From an uncultured Bacteriovoracaceae bacterium (GTDB taxonomy: Bacteria > Bdellovibrionota > Bacteriovoracia > Bacteriovoracales > Bacteriovoracaceae), in the NCBI GenBank assembly GCA_937931205.1, contig CALHBF010000015.1, forward strand, positions 1 through 64,000: a DNA stretch of 64,000 bases. Direction: 5' to 3'. Under the pieces are notes generated by a model that saw nothing but the letters and a program-made list of their open reading frames with translations, was not told the DNA's origin and did not search any database. Numbering within the stretch: the stretch's first letter is position 1; each line of letters begins with the position of its first letter. The translations under genes were made by a program, and so were the position numbers. Shown here piece after piece: positions 7,768 through 15,850 of this stretch.

Positions 7768-9093
7768 ATGAGTCAGACGATTCTCATTGAAGATAATTTT
7801 GATTTACAAAAACTTTTCGCCATTAATCTTCAAAATTTTGTAGGGACAGATATTATCCACAGAGAAAATGCTCAAGACACACTTTCTCTTCTAAAAATTC
7901 TTCCACAAGTTTCATTGATTATCTCTCGCGCCAAAGTCCATGGAGAACCTACTGCTAAAATTCTTTATGATTTCATCAAAGAAGAAGGACTCAACACTTC
8001 GTTGATTGTGCTGGGAGAATGTCCTGAAATCTCTCACGAAATTCTCTGTCTCTCTGAGCCTATCAGCTGGGAAATCATCGTTAAGCAAGCAGCGAAAAAT
8101 CTTGGAGTAAACCTGGAAGTCAGTCATAAAGTTAAGGTCGACTATGTTCCCGTCTCCCTCCACTACTTCTATGAAATAAATCAAACTCCCTGTGATATCT
8201 ATATTCGAATAAAAAAAGGAAGAGATCAGTTTCAATTTATTAAACGAATTCACCAAAATGATAGTTTCGATCGCACGACTATTCAAAAATACGAAGAACA
8301 GGGGCTGAAAGAATTTTATATTCTTCACGAATATGTTCAGTACTTCACGACTTTTGTGACCAATGCCCTCATCACTAGACTTGAAAGAGATGATCTCACA
8401 CTCGAAGATCGAATTCTTACGACCTCTTATGCTCATGAAATTGTCAGAGAAAGACTACAACAACTCGAGATTGATCAGGCCAGTATTGAGCTGTCTGAGA
8501 CTTCAATCAACTCCATGGTGCAGTCAGTGAGAAATTCACTAGAGATGGTGAGTCTCATTAAATTTCTTTTTTCCAACAAAGTTTCCTACGCTTATCAACA
8601 TGCCCATCTTCTGGCACTCATGTGTCACTACATTCTCTCTAAGCAGAGTTGGTACAAACTTGAACATCTTAATATTTTAAGTTTTGTGGCCTTCTTCGCA
8701 GATACGACTTTAAAGACGACTCCTCAAATGAGAATTTCATCAGAGAAAGAGCTTAATGCTTCTCAATTAACAGAAGCTGAAAAAGAAGAAGTTAGATTTC
8801 ATGCCAAGGATGCCTTCAATATTGTCTCTCTCCATCCCGAGGCCAATCAGTTTATCAAAACGATAATTCTACAATCTCATGGTCGATTGGATGGAATCAG
8901 CTTTAGCGATGATCCTTCTGAAGAACTTCACCCACTTTCTCAAATTTTTATCATAGCAGATCATTTTGTGAGAATCCTTTTAAACCCAGAGCTACCGAGT
9001 AATAAGAAAGATATCCTTGCGATTATGAGTAAGAAATATAGCGGTGAAAGTTATAAGAAAATTATGAAGGCCTTAGAACAAAAATTTGTCTAA
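7768..9093 (+). CDS. Degenerate receiver plus degenerate HD-GYP domain protein
   Basis: 441 residues. The N-terminus looks like a response-regulator receiver (ILIEDNFDLQKLF), but the phospho-acceptor position reads LIISRAK, with Arg where Asp is expected. The C-terminal half (about 230-441) aligns by eye with HD-GYP c-di-GMP phosphodiesterases but is eroded: the HD pair is replaced (FFADTT), the HHE motif reads QSHGRLDG, and GYP reads ISF, while IADHF and spacing are kept. It is likely a non-catalytic c-di-GMP-related or scaffolding protein. The ribosome site GAGG is present 43 nt after the aminomutase gene. Confidence 0.65.
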   Translation: MSQTILIEDNFDLQKLFAINLQNFVGTDIIHRENAQDTLSLLKILPQVSLIISRAKVHGEPTAKILYDFIKEEGLNTSLIVLGECPEISHEILCLSEPISWEIIVKQAAKNLGVNLEVSHKVKVDYVPVSLHYFYEINQTPCDIYIRIKKGRDQFQFIKRIHQNDSFDRTTIQKYEEQGLKEFYILHEYVQYFTTFVTNALITRLERDDLTLEDRILTTSYAHEIVRERLQQLEIDQASIELSETSINSMVQSVRNSLEMVSLIKFLFSNKVSYAYQHAHLLALMCHYILSKQSWYKLEHLNILSFVAFFADTTLKTTPQMRISSEKELNASQLTEAEKEEVRFHAKDAFNIVSLHPEANQFIKTIILQSHGRLDGISFSDDPSEELHPLSQIFIIADHFVRILLNPELPSNKKDILAIMSKKYSGESYKKIMKALEQKFV

Positions 9094-9113
9094 GGCCCGA
9101 AGAGATGAACGAA

Positions 9114-9830
9114 TTATTTATCTAAGATGGCCATGTTACGAACATTCTTTCCGAAGAATGCTTGTGGAAGAGAAGGCTGGAAACCAAGTGCTGACTCTTT
9201 ACGAGTAATACAGCTCTTAACTTCAGAATATAGCTCTTCCCATGTATTTGTGTGAGGAAGGTTATCAAGAAGACACTCATCCCAGTAAGTATAAACTGTA
9301 TCTGTTGAACATCCAAAAGATGGACGATCTTTAATCGCAGCAGTCATGATCACACGGTTATCACGAGCAAGCTTCTGAACAAATTGTCCTGAATAACAAG
9401 CAGAGATAAGAAGAACTGTAGGAGCATTGCCACAAGTAGCATCTACCACCTGAGATAGCTGATCAGGAGTAATTCCACCCTCTTTACCTTCATAACCAGA
9501 ACTTAGGTAAAAACCGAAATTCTTAATTCCATGAGATGTCATAAAAAGAAGACATCCATCATTTTTTTGATTCACTTTCAGAGAAACGAAAGCATTGGCG
9601 ATATTGTTAAGAGTAGCAAGCTTAACTTCTGGAGTTACCAGTCTTCTATTACTTGTTAGGTGAACTTGATTTTCACGGTAAGCGCCGAATGAATGAAAAA
9701 GTTCAGACAGAGCGACACGTCCATTATCAAAGTTAGGGATAGAGTCATCACCAGAGATAAAAACAGACTTCCAATCAGCTTGTGCCTGGAAGGCCACAAG
9801 GAAAACAACAAGAGATAAAAACTTTTTCAT
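9114..9830 (-). CDS. Secreted caspase-fold peptidase, C13 (legumain)-like
   Basis: A 238-residue protein with a signal peptide (cleavage after AQA, about residue 18). The caspase-like fold is indicated by a His-Gly motif after a hydrophobic strand (LLFMTSHG, His100) and a Cys after a second strand (VLLISACYSG, Cys145), the catalytic dyad arrangement of clan CD and in particular bacterial C13 proteins. It would act in the periplasm or outside the cell. The ATG at 9830 follows AAGGA; five upstream codons including another ATG are less likely. The gene stands alone, convergent with the HD-GYP-like gene. Confidence 0.75.
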   Translation of the reverse strand: MKKFLSLVVFLVAFQAQADWKSVFISGDDSIPNFDNGRVALSELFHSFGAYRENQVHLTSNRRLVTPEVKLATLNNIANAFVSLKVNQKNDGCLLFMTSHGIKNFGFYLSSGYEGKEGGITPDQLSQVVDATCGNAPTVLLISACYSGQFVQKLARDNRVIMTAAIKDRPSFGCSTDTVYTYWDECLLDNLPHTNTWEELYSEVKSCITRKESALGFQPSLPQAFFGKNVRNMAILDK

Positions 9831-9935
9831 CTTAATCCTTTTCATTATTCAAATAAAGTTCCCCCAGATACCAAAGACTCACCCCTCTCGAACAGCAAAT
9901 AATGCAAAGTTTTTATTATTTTTGTGGAAATATGC

Positions 9936-9964
9936 TTGACAGTCTTTACCTGTTTTCTTAAGAT
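9936..9964 (+). promoter_or_regulatory. Sigma70 promoter of tRNA-Gly
   Basis: Consensus TTGACA (9936-9941), a 17-nt spacer and TAAGAT (9959-9964), with the tRNA 5' end 26 nt downstream. The perfect -35, exact spacing and position support it. Confidence 0.7.
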
Positions 9965-9990
9965 CAACCCCACCTCAATCAATCTATCAT

Positions 9991-10065
9991 GCGGGAATAG
10001 CACAGTGGTAGTGCGTCTGCTTGCCATGCAGAAGGTCGTGGGTTCGATCCCCATTTCCCGCTCCA
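9991..10065 (+). tRNA. tRNA-Gly (anticodon GCC)
   Basis: The 7-bp acceptor stem GCGGGAA/TTCCCGC, a D arm with GTGGTA, the anticodon stem TCTGC/GCAGA around the loop TTGCCAT (anticodon GCC), and a T arm with GGTTCGATCC are all present. The discriminator T is followed by an encoded CCA. No intron or variable-arm expansion is present. Confidence 0.97.
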
Positions 10066-10192
10066 TTTTTTTAATAAAAAAATCCCTTTAATTAATTCGT
10101 AAACCACAGTTTAAGCCTTTCACTATTTTCAGTATTTCGATAATCATTTAACTCTTTAAGAGTTTCATCATTAAAGCTTCACTCGCTGAAAT

Positions 10193-10216
10193 AAAAAAGG
10201 CCCGAGAACGGGCCTT
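10193..10216 (-). terminator. Rho-independent terminator
   Basis: On the minus strand the stem AAGGCCCG/CGGGCCTT closes on a 2-4 nt loop and is followed by six T. It ends the transcript of the small secreted protein at 10243-10527. Confidence 0.75.
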
Positions 10217-10242
10217 CAGTTATTTAAGATGGAGTTGCTAGA

Positions 10243-10527
10243 TTACCTGCAGGCAGTGTTACGAAGCTGGAAGCCTGATTCGCGCTTATCAAACTTTGTT
10301 ATGCACTCAAAATACTCACCTGAATAGATATCTTGGATAATAGTAGCAACAGCGATGTCAGCATCTTGCACTGAAACAAACTTCTGACTTTTTACTCTGA
10401 TGTAATCTTCGCTAGTTCCTAAGACTGAAACGATGCTATCCATCGTATCAATGTAGATATCCTTCATGCGTCCAGCAGAAGCCATTGTCGAAGTGATAAG
10501 AAGGGCCAAAATAATCAATTTTCTCAT
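10243..10527 (-). CDS. Small periplasmic protein, unknown function
   Basis: 94 residues with a signal peptide (MRKLIILALLITSTMASA, cleavage near residue 18). The mature part is about 76 residues with two cysteines, suggesting one disulphide. The N-terminal half of the mature protein is helix-forming and includes DADIAVATIIQDI. The gene is monocistronic, with a ribosome site (GAGGACTTAAT before ATG) and its own terminator. No family is recognised. Confidence 0.65.
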   Translation of the reverse strand: MRKLIILALLITSTMASAGRMKDIYIDTMDSIVSVLGTSEDYIRVKSQKFVSVQDADIAVATIIQDIYSGEYFECITKFDKRESGFQLRNTACR

Positions 10528-10603
10528 AATTAAGTCCTCAATTTTTTAATGCCTAATAAATCTAATATATTCAACAAAGTGATAGATTAAGTTCCAATAA
10601 GTA

Positions 10604-10620
10604 AGGCCCGTAAAGGGCCT
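10604..10620 (-). terminator. Weak hairpin terminator
   Basis: The stem AGGCCC/GGGCCT with a 5-nt loop lies 15 nt after the stop of the 10636-10965 gene on the minus strand. It sits inside a longer imperfect AAGTAA/TTACTT dyad. The T tract is short. Confidence 0.45.
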
Positions 10621-10635
10621 CATTTACTTATAAAT

Positions 10636-10965
10636 TTATTTTAAACAACATCCGTAAAAGACATCATTGCCTCTTTCAAGAAGTAAGTGAAACGGATAGT
10701 TTCTGTCGCTCATCCCATCATTACAATCGCCTGTAATAATTGAGGCAGACATATTTTTTGTTCTTACTTTGTAAGCAAAACCTTTTGTTCCTTGAGCATC
10801 AGTTTTAGAAACGATTTTCTCGCTCAGTGCTTCGGCACCATAAAAACCAAAAGTCATAGAGCTTGAATCAATGGCCAGGCCAAAAAATGGCTCAGTTCCA
10901 TAACAAGTAAGAGCGGAAGCATTAAAAGAAAGGGAAAGAATCATCAGGGCCAAATATTTTTTCAT
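10636..10965 (-). CDS. Secreted COG3650-like small protein
   Basis: 109 residues with a signal peptide ending near NASA. The mature protein starts with CYGTEPFFGL and has a later CNDGMSDRNYPF and a terminal GCC. This combination (GTEPFW-like strand, DGMSDR-YP motif, C-terminal Cys pair) is what I recognise in small envelope proteins of COG3650, often found with HslJ/META-type proteins. Four Cys could form two disulphides. The role in the envelope is unknown. Confidence 0.65.
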   Translation of the reverse strand: MKKYLALMILSLSFNASALTCYGTEPFFGLAIDSSSMTFGFYGAEALSEKIVSKTDAQGTKGFAYKVRTKNMSASIITGDCNDGMSDRNYPFHLLLERGNDVFYGCCLK

Positions 10966-11070
10966 AAGTACTCCAAAGTTGCCCTCTTTTAGAACTTTTC
11001 ATGCGCTTTTACTAGCTTCATTAGAGATAAATTGAAAAAGTTACGCAGCAATTCAGTGACACTCGAAATC

Positions 11071-12849
11071 TTAGTGCTCAAGAATAACAATCTGTTGGCC
11101 TTCTCTTTCGGGATAATCTTCCCAAGGGTCTCGTTTTCTCTCTCTTATCTTTTTTAAAGCTTCTTCCGGGCCATACCTTGATCCACCCTCAGACTCTAAG
11201 AGCTCATCCCACTCTATAGGCATTGCAACCGTTGCTTTTTCCTTAGTCCTTAAAGAATAAGGAAGAACAGCGGTGGAACCACGTTCATTTCGAAGATAAT
11301 CGATGAAGATTTTTCCTTTACGCATCTTCTTAGACATATTGGTCGTAAATTTCTCGGGATAGCGCTCTACAAGTTCTCGTCCTAAGGTGTAAGCAAAAGA
11401 TTTAATTTCATTCCATTTGTATTTAGGTGAAATAGGAATATGAAGATGCACTCCTTTACCACCTGTCAGTTTGACAAAACTTTCTAAATCCAAATCCAAA
11501 AGAAGCTCTCTTAATTTTAAAGAAGCCCAAACTAAATCTTCCCAAGGTATTTTTTCATCTGGATCAAGATCTAAAACAATCTGATCGGGAAACTCTATAT
11601 CAGAATCATGGCAATTCCAGCCGTGAAACTCATAGGCATTTAGCTGTACCAAGGCCAGAAGGCCATGGACTGAAGTCAAAGAGAAGTACTCATCAACTTC
11701 CTCCTTCTCCTGAACTTCAAAGAAGTTAAGTCCCCTTACATTTTTAACATCCAAATGTTTTTGAAAAAAACATTTCGACGATGTTCCTTGAGGACATCGA
11801 ACAATGCTCAGAGGTCTGTTCTTTGAATACTTTAAAATATAGGGAGAAACCTCTTGATAAAACTGAGCAATCATTTCTTTGGTAATTTTTTCTTTTTGAT
11901 AAATGATTTTCTCAGGTGATGAAAGATGTTCTACATGCATCTCAACCTCCTTAGAAGACTTATCTTCCCGTTGACCTAAAAATACGGCGCCCCTTAAAAT
12001 CCGATCATGTGTCCAATTCTGAAACTTCACCTCAATAATCAGATTGGGACTTACCCAGTGTGCTTTCTTTTCCTTTGAAGTTTTATCAACAAAAGGAGAT
12101 CCTTTTATTTCGGTGGGGGCCAGAAGCTTCTTTAAATCCTGTAACTCTTTCGTTGAAAATCCTGTTCCGACTTTGCCAATATAATAAAGTTTTCCATGTC
12201 GATACTCTCCTAAAAGAAGTGAGCCGATCTTACCTGGAACACTTGTGTGTTCTGTGTATCCTCCTACAACAAACTCTTCTTGATTATGACATTTCATTTT
12301 TACCCATTGATGGCCTCTGCCCGAAGAGTAATGAGAATCAGCTTTTTTAGAAACAATCCCCTCTAATCCCTCTTGGCAAGAAAGCTTGAAGAATTCTTCA
12401 CCATGCGCAGTTATATGATCAAGATAATGAATAAGATTAAAATCTTCGGAGAAAATATCTTGTAGCTTTTGCTTTCTTTCCCATAAAGGCAGATCCCTCA
12501 AGTCTTCTCCTTGATAGAAAAGAAGATCAAAAACAAAATAATGGAGTTCTGTTTTTATTTCTTTCTTGAGAGTTTTTTGCAATAAATGAAATCGACTCTT
12601 GCCTTCTTCATCTAAAGAGACTACTTCTCCATCAAAAATGGTACCTTCAAGCTGGAGTTTCTCAAGCTCAGCTTTTATCTTTAAGAATTTTTTTGTCCAG
12701 TTGAGACCGTTGCGGGAATAGAGAATGATATGATCTGAGGATAAGTGGGCCTGAATTCTGTATCCATCAAGTTTTATTTCATGCAAATCGTTTTTAGCAG
12801 GGCCCAGATCAGTTACTAAGGTGGGAAGTAAGGGTGGGATAAATTGCAA
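11071..12849 (-). CDS. ligD: LigD ligase-polymerase part (ATP-dependent DNA ligase plus PolDom)
   Basis: About 590 residues containing the ATP-dependent ligase core (motif I EIKLDGYR with catalytic Lys26 in this numbering, later EGIVSKK and KMK), the OB-fold, then the archaeo-eukaryotic-primase-type polymerase domain with the metal motif LDLDPDE and KLTGGKGVHLHIP. It seals and fills broken ends with Ku. The only start in frame near the 5' end is TTG at 12849, which has no ribosome site. The frame stays open upstream into the phosphoesterase gene and is its -1 frame, so this part is probably made as a fusion by -1 frameshifting (see the frameshift entry). The fusion would give the PE-Lig-Pol order known from Pseudomonas LigD. 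Confidence 0.9.
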   Translation of the reverse strand: MQFIPPLLPTLVTDLGPAKNDLHEIKLDGYRIQAHLSSDHIILYSRNGLNWTKKFLKIKAELEKLQLEGTIFDGEVVSLDEEGKSRFHLLQKTLKKEIKTELHYFVFDLLFYQGEDLRDLPLWERKQKLQDIFSEDFNLIHYLDHITAHGEEFFKLSCQEGLEGIVSKKADSHYSSGRGHQWVKMKCHNQEEFVVGGYTEHTSVPGKIGSLLLGEYRHGKLYYIGKVGTGFSTKELQDLKKLLAPTEIKGSPFVDKTSKEKKAHWVSPNLIIEVKFQNWTHDRILRGAVFLGQREDKSSKEVEMHVEHLSSPEKIIYQKEKITKEMIAQFYQEVSPYILKYSKNRPLSIVRCPQGTSSKCFFQKHLDVKNVRGLNFFEVQEKEEVDEYFSLTSVHGLLALVQLNAYEFHGWNCHDSDIEFPDQIVLDLDPDEKIPWEDLVWASLKLRELLLDLDLESFVKLTGGKGVHLHIPISPKYKWNEIKSFAYTLGRELVERYPEKFTTNMSKKMRKGKIFIDYLRNERGSTAVLPYSLRTKEKATVAMPIEWDELLESEGGSRYGPEEALKKIRERKRDPWEDYPEREGQQIVILEH

Positions 12850-12884
12850 CCGATCTAATGTAACTTTTTTTCAGCACTCTCCTT
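12806..12884 (-). promoter_or_regulatory. Putative programmed -1 ribosomal frameshift site in ligD
   Basis: Read on the minus strand at the end of the phosphoesterase frame there are three elements. An SD-like AAGGAG (12884-12879) is followed 8 nt later by the heptamer A AAA AAG (12870-12864), whose zero-frame codons are GAA AAA AAG. Seven nt after it begins a 9-bp stem (12856-12848 with 12814-12806, one G-U pair) with a 33-nt loop. The zero-frame stop TAG is at 12857-12855. Slipping back by one leads directly into the open ligase frame. These are the elements used by E. coli dnaX. Confidence 0.6.
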
Positions 12885-13364
12885 ATGCTTAATAAGAAGC
12901 CAGTTCTTATTTCTTGATTCGTTATAATGAGTTCTGACTAAAACGAAACTTCCTTTCAGCTTTTTCCCCTTTAACTTGAACTTTAAGTTACCTTTCTCGA
13001 GGGCCTCATCAATATCCTCCACTTCCGCTTCCCATGTTCCTGCATCCCAGATAAAAACTTCTCCTGCCCCATATTCTCCTTTAGGAATTTCACCTTCAAA
13101 CTTTGCATACTCTAAGGGATGATCCTCTGTCTGAACGGCGAGTCTTTTAACCTTCGGATCAAGAGAAGGACCTTTGGGAACGGCCCAGCTTTTCAAAACT
13201 CCGTCCCATTCGAGACGAAAATCATAATGGAGGTGACTCGCATGATGTTCTTGGACCACAAAGATAAGTTTGTCTTTTTTTTTCTTTAAGCTTTTTCCCT
13301 TCGGTTCACTGGAAATTCGAAAATTTCTTTTCTTGCGATATTCATGCAATTGCTCTTTATCCAT
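12855..13364 (-). CDS. ligD: LigD 3'-phosphoesterase domain (zero-frame product)
   Basis: A 169-residue 3'-phosphoesterase (PE) domain of NHEJ ligase D, which trims 3' ends before ligation. It shows VVQEHHASHLHYDFRLEWDG with the metal-binding His/Asp residues, SWAVPKGPS, the TEDHPLEYAKFEG segment and GEYGAGEVFIWD. The ATG at 13364 overlaps the end of ku by 8 nt (ATGGATAA), implying coupling. The product ends EKKLH-stop, just after a slippery A-run, and may be made both as this short protein and as the N-terminus of a full-length LigD of about 780 residues. Confidence 0.9.
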   Translation of the reverse strand: MDKEQLHEYRKKRNFRISSEPKGKSLKKKKDKLIFVVQEHHASHLHYDFRLEWDGVLKSWAVPKGPSLDPKVKRLAVQTEDHPLEYAKFEGEIPKGEYGAGEVFIWDAGTWEAEVEDIDEALEKGNLKFKLKGKKLKGSFVLVRTHYNESRNKNWLLIKHKESAEKKLH

Positions 13365-14193
13365 TGGCAGCCTTCTTTGTTGATTTCTTTTTCTTACCAC
13401 TCTTCAGGGCCAGAGATTTTTTAAGAAGCGGCATAAGATCGACGACATTCGTATTAGGGGCTTCAATTTTTGCATCCTCATCATAGTAGACTTCCGCCTT
13501 TTCACCTTTTTTAATCTTCTGATCGATGATCCTCATTATGTCGTCGTTGTAGGTATCTTGATATTTCTCAGGGGCCCAGTCCGCAGTCATTCCATCAATC
13601 AACTCCATCGCCATTTTTACTTCCTTGGCATTAATCTTTGGTTCTTCAATATCATCTAAATAGTTCACCTCATTCACTTCTAAAACCTCGTGGGCAAATC
13701 TCAGTAATTCTAAGACGAGATAATCCTCTTTTGCCATCAGACAAACTAAATGCATTTTTGTTCTTATAATAATTTTTCCGACTGCTACTTTATTCGATTT
13801 TTTCAGAGCATCTCGTAAGAGAAAGTAGCCCTTAATCCCTGACTTCTGTGGAACTAAATAATAGGGACGATCAAAAAACATGAGATCAATTTGTTCAAAG
13901 CTTACAAAATCTTCCAGATCAATTGTCTGGGTTGCTTTGGGATTGGCCTTTTTAAAATCGTCCTTACCTAGAATGGCAAATTGTCCCGTTTCATATTCAT
14001 AGCCTTTAACAATTCTAGACATCGGTACTTCTTTTCCCGTTTTAGCACTCACTTTCTTATATTTGATTGGTGAAAAATCCTCTTCATCAAGCAAGCTAAA
14101 ACTAAGTCCGCTTCCCTCTTGAGCTTTTTGTAAAGTGACGGGAATATTTAACAGACCAAAACTGATACTTCCTTTCCAAATACTTCCGGCCAT
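13357..14193 (-). CDS. ku: Ku protein, bacterial NHEJ
   Basis: A 278-residue Ku homodimer subunit that binds double-strand DNA ends and recruits LigD. The N-terminus is diagnostic (MAGSIWKGSISFGLLNIPV), followed by the Ku beta-barrel with SPIKYKKV and EDFVSFEQIDLMFFDRPYYL, and a Lys-rich C-terminal tail (SGKKKKSTKKAANG) typical of DNA-binding extensions. It is first in the ku-ligD operon and overlaps the phosphoesterase start. NHEJ is usually linked to repair in non-replicating cells. Confidence 0.95.
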   Translation of the reverse strand: MAGSIWKGSISFGLLNIPVTLQKAQEGSGLSFSLLDEEDFSPIKYKKVSAKTGKEVPMSRIVKGYEYETGQFAILGKDDFKKANPKATQTIDLEDFVSFEQIDLMFFDRPYYLVPQKSGIKGYFLLRDALKKSNKVAVGKIIIRTKMHLVCLMAKEDYLVLELLRFAHEVLEVNEVNYLDDIEEPKINAKEVKMAMELIDGMTADWAPEKYQDTYNDDIMRIIDQKIKKGEKAEVYYDEDAKIEAPNTNVVDLMPLLKKSLALKSGKKKKSTKKAANG

Positions 14194-14311
14194 AAATCCT
14201 CCTCTAAGAGTCAGAGCATTTTCTCCTTAGAACTAAAAATAAAAAAGTTAATTTCTACGCAACGGACATTGGCACCACTTATGCAATTTCAAAAATTGGA
14301 GGAAAGAGAAT

Positions 14312-14524
14312 ATGAAATCGAGTGAAAAGAAAGTAAAGAAATCCACTCCTAATCAAGAAAACATTTATCATGATGGTGGGACTCTAACTCACTATCTGGG
14401 AAACGATGATTACAAAGATGGAAATCGAGAAAATGATGAAGAGTCAGAAGATTTGCCGAAGGAAATTGGTCATATTGCTTTCGGCAACGTAGACATTATC
14501 AACTTAAGTGAAACTAATACTTAA
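14312..14524 (+). CDS. Small acidic protein, unknown
   Basis: 70 residues, highly polar: a Lys-rich first 12 residues followed by an acidic, Asn/Asp/Glu-rich body and no hydrophobic segment. A strong GGAGGA ribosome site lies before the ATG, so it is probably expressed. It is divergent from ku with about 120 nt between them. It is likely cytoplasmic and partly disordered. No family is recognised. Confidence 0.55.
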   Translation: MKSSEKKVKKSTPNQENIYHDGGTLTHYLGNDDYKDGNRENDEESEDLPKEIGHIAFGNVDIINLSETNT

Positions 14525-14567
14525 CATAACCTTAACTTCTAAAAGCGTATCAGAAATGACAAATTAA

Positions 14568-14612
14568 TTGCGTTGGCCTAGAGAGGATTCAAGTAATCTT
14601 CTCTTGGCGCAA
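14568..14612. terminator. Long inverted repeat between convergent genes
   Basis: A 13-nt stem (12 of 13 paired; 14577-14589 with 14595-14607) with a 5-nt loop is extended by TTGCG/CGCAA after a bulge. It lies between convergent genes ending at 14524 and 14622, so it is a probable bidirectional terminator. T tracts are weak. Confidence 0.5.
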
Positions 14613-14621
14613 CACAAATAC

Positions 14622-15683
14622 TTAATACATTAACTTCACACCAGCATTCACTGCATAGGTATCATTAGAGAAATACTTATGCCCCTGCACAAATACTCTC
14701 ACCATAGGAATGTTGACCTGAAAACCTGCGAAAGCTCGTGTATTGATAAATTCGGCCTTACCATCTGCCTCTTGATCTCCAGCAATTGAATAATTAGCCC
14801 CGGCCGCCAGACCTCCAGTAGATACCGATCCAAGAGCGGATACGCGTGCTTCTGAAGCTGAACTGAGTGTGAAATCGGTTCCTAGCCCGCCATACAAGCT
14901 AAAAAGATAAAGGAATCGAATACCAGTTGAAATTTCCAAGGGGATAGTATGCGATGAATGTTCAATCAATGCTGTGGCCGAACCATTATCAACGGTCGCA
15001 GTTGCTCCATTATAATCAATCGGGTCGATACTTGATGGATCTAGTTTGTAATTTACGTTTAGTTTATTTCGAGTGTACTGATAACCGGTGTGAACTTGAA
15101 GTCCTGTCCATTGAAGCATATACCAAGGAAGAATATCTTTTTCATTCACCCATTGATAACGAATCTGAGCACCATAATGATTAAATTCGCCCCCTAAACT
15201 AATCTCATCTTCATCGAGCAGTTTATCTTTGTTGTAACTCATGAAAGAAAGGAAAAGATCAAGGTCTCGTGTTTTTAAACCTGCAATTTTTCCTACCGGC
15301 AATAAACCTAAATTCACACCAATGACAGCAGAAGGCGCTAGTGAAACACCTGAAGCAGTTTTTTCAAGGTTTTTAGTATTGCTGATATCCACTTCAGCTC
15401 CGGCATTAACACTCGCAGAAAGCATAATTGCTTCAAACCTGTTGGCATAATCAGAACCTCCACCCTTAGCAGAAATCTTATTTGACCGGGCCATACCATC
15501 TGCATATTTATCGATCTCCACACCTGGAGCATGTTCATTGATATGTTTTTGAATCTCTTGTCGAAGACCTTCACATAAATTAGATGGGACTGCACCACAC
15601 GCAGTTGTTTGTACTTTAAAAATTTGGGAATAAGCTTGAGGCATTGAAAAAAAGAAAACAACAAATAAAGACCACACTCTCAT
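14622..15683 (-). CDS. Outer-membrane beta-barrel-like protein
   Basis: 353 residues with a signal peptide (cleavage after AYS, about residue 19). After an N-terminal segment with two Cys come many alternating polar/aromatic strands and Gly-rich turns, ending in AVNAGVKLMY, a C-terminal aromatic as in outer-membrane barrels. No specific transporter family is recognised. It is divergent from the MCP gene across a 293-nt region holding two dyads, one of them a near-perfect 20-bp palindrome about 90 nt upstream of this start. Confidence 0.65.
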   Translation of the reverse strand: MRVWSLFVVFFFSMPQAYSQIFKVQTTACGAVPSNLCEGLRQEIQKHINEHAPGVEIDKYADGMARSNKISAKGGGSDYANRFEAIMLSASVNAGAEVDISNTKNLEKTASGVSLAPSAVIGVNLGLLPVGKIAGLKTRDLDLFLSFMSYNKDKLLDEDEISLGGEFNHYGAQIRYQWVNEKDILPWYMLQWTGLQVHTGYQYTRNKLNVNYKLDPSSIDPIDYNGATATVDNGSATALIEHSSHTIPLEISTGIRFLYLFSLYGGLGTDFTLSSASEARVSALGSVSTGGLAAGANYSIAGDQEADGKAEFINTRAFAGFQVNIPMVRVFVQGHKYFSNDTYAVNAGVKLMY

Positions 15684-15770
15684 CTATTCAGTCCTGGTAA
15701 AAGTTCTCTCACCTATTTTAGGAGAAAATGTAAAAACCTAAAGATGTCAAAAAATGCCAGTTTTCATAAA

Positions 15771-15790
15771 AATCAAACGTACGATTGATT
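15771..15790. promoter_or_regulatory. 20-bp palindrome, operator candidate
   Basis: AATCAA-A-CGTACG-A-TTGATT: the outer 6-bp arms and the central CGTACG are perfectly symmetric and one pair mismatches, so 9 of 10 base pairs match. It lies in the divergent region between the barrel gene (start 15683) and mcp1. The length and symmetry fit a dimeric transcription factor site, but no cognate regulator is identified. Confidence 0.4.
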
Positions 15791-15850
15791 TCTCAAATTA
15801 TTCCATCCCTACTGGCAGGAAAATTTGTTCATGTTTTGTTTATTATTGCT

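Noticed and set aside
7912..8436. 174-codon minus-strand open frame
   Set aside because: It lies wholly inside the receiver/HD-GYP-like gene on the other strand, has no ribosome site, and shows low-complexity shadow composition.
9845..10066. Minus-strand open frame of 73 codons beginning MEREMGIEPTT
   Set aside because: It is antisense to tRNA-Gly and its promoter region; this kind of translation is a well-known false protein produced by reading through tRNA genes.
11071..13364. ligD as a plain frameshifted pseudogene
   Set aside because: Both frames keep all catalytic motifs and no other lesions exist, and an SD-like site, slippery heptamer and stem sit exactly at the frame change. A sequencing error in the A7 run remains possible.
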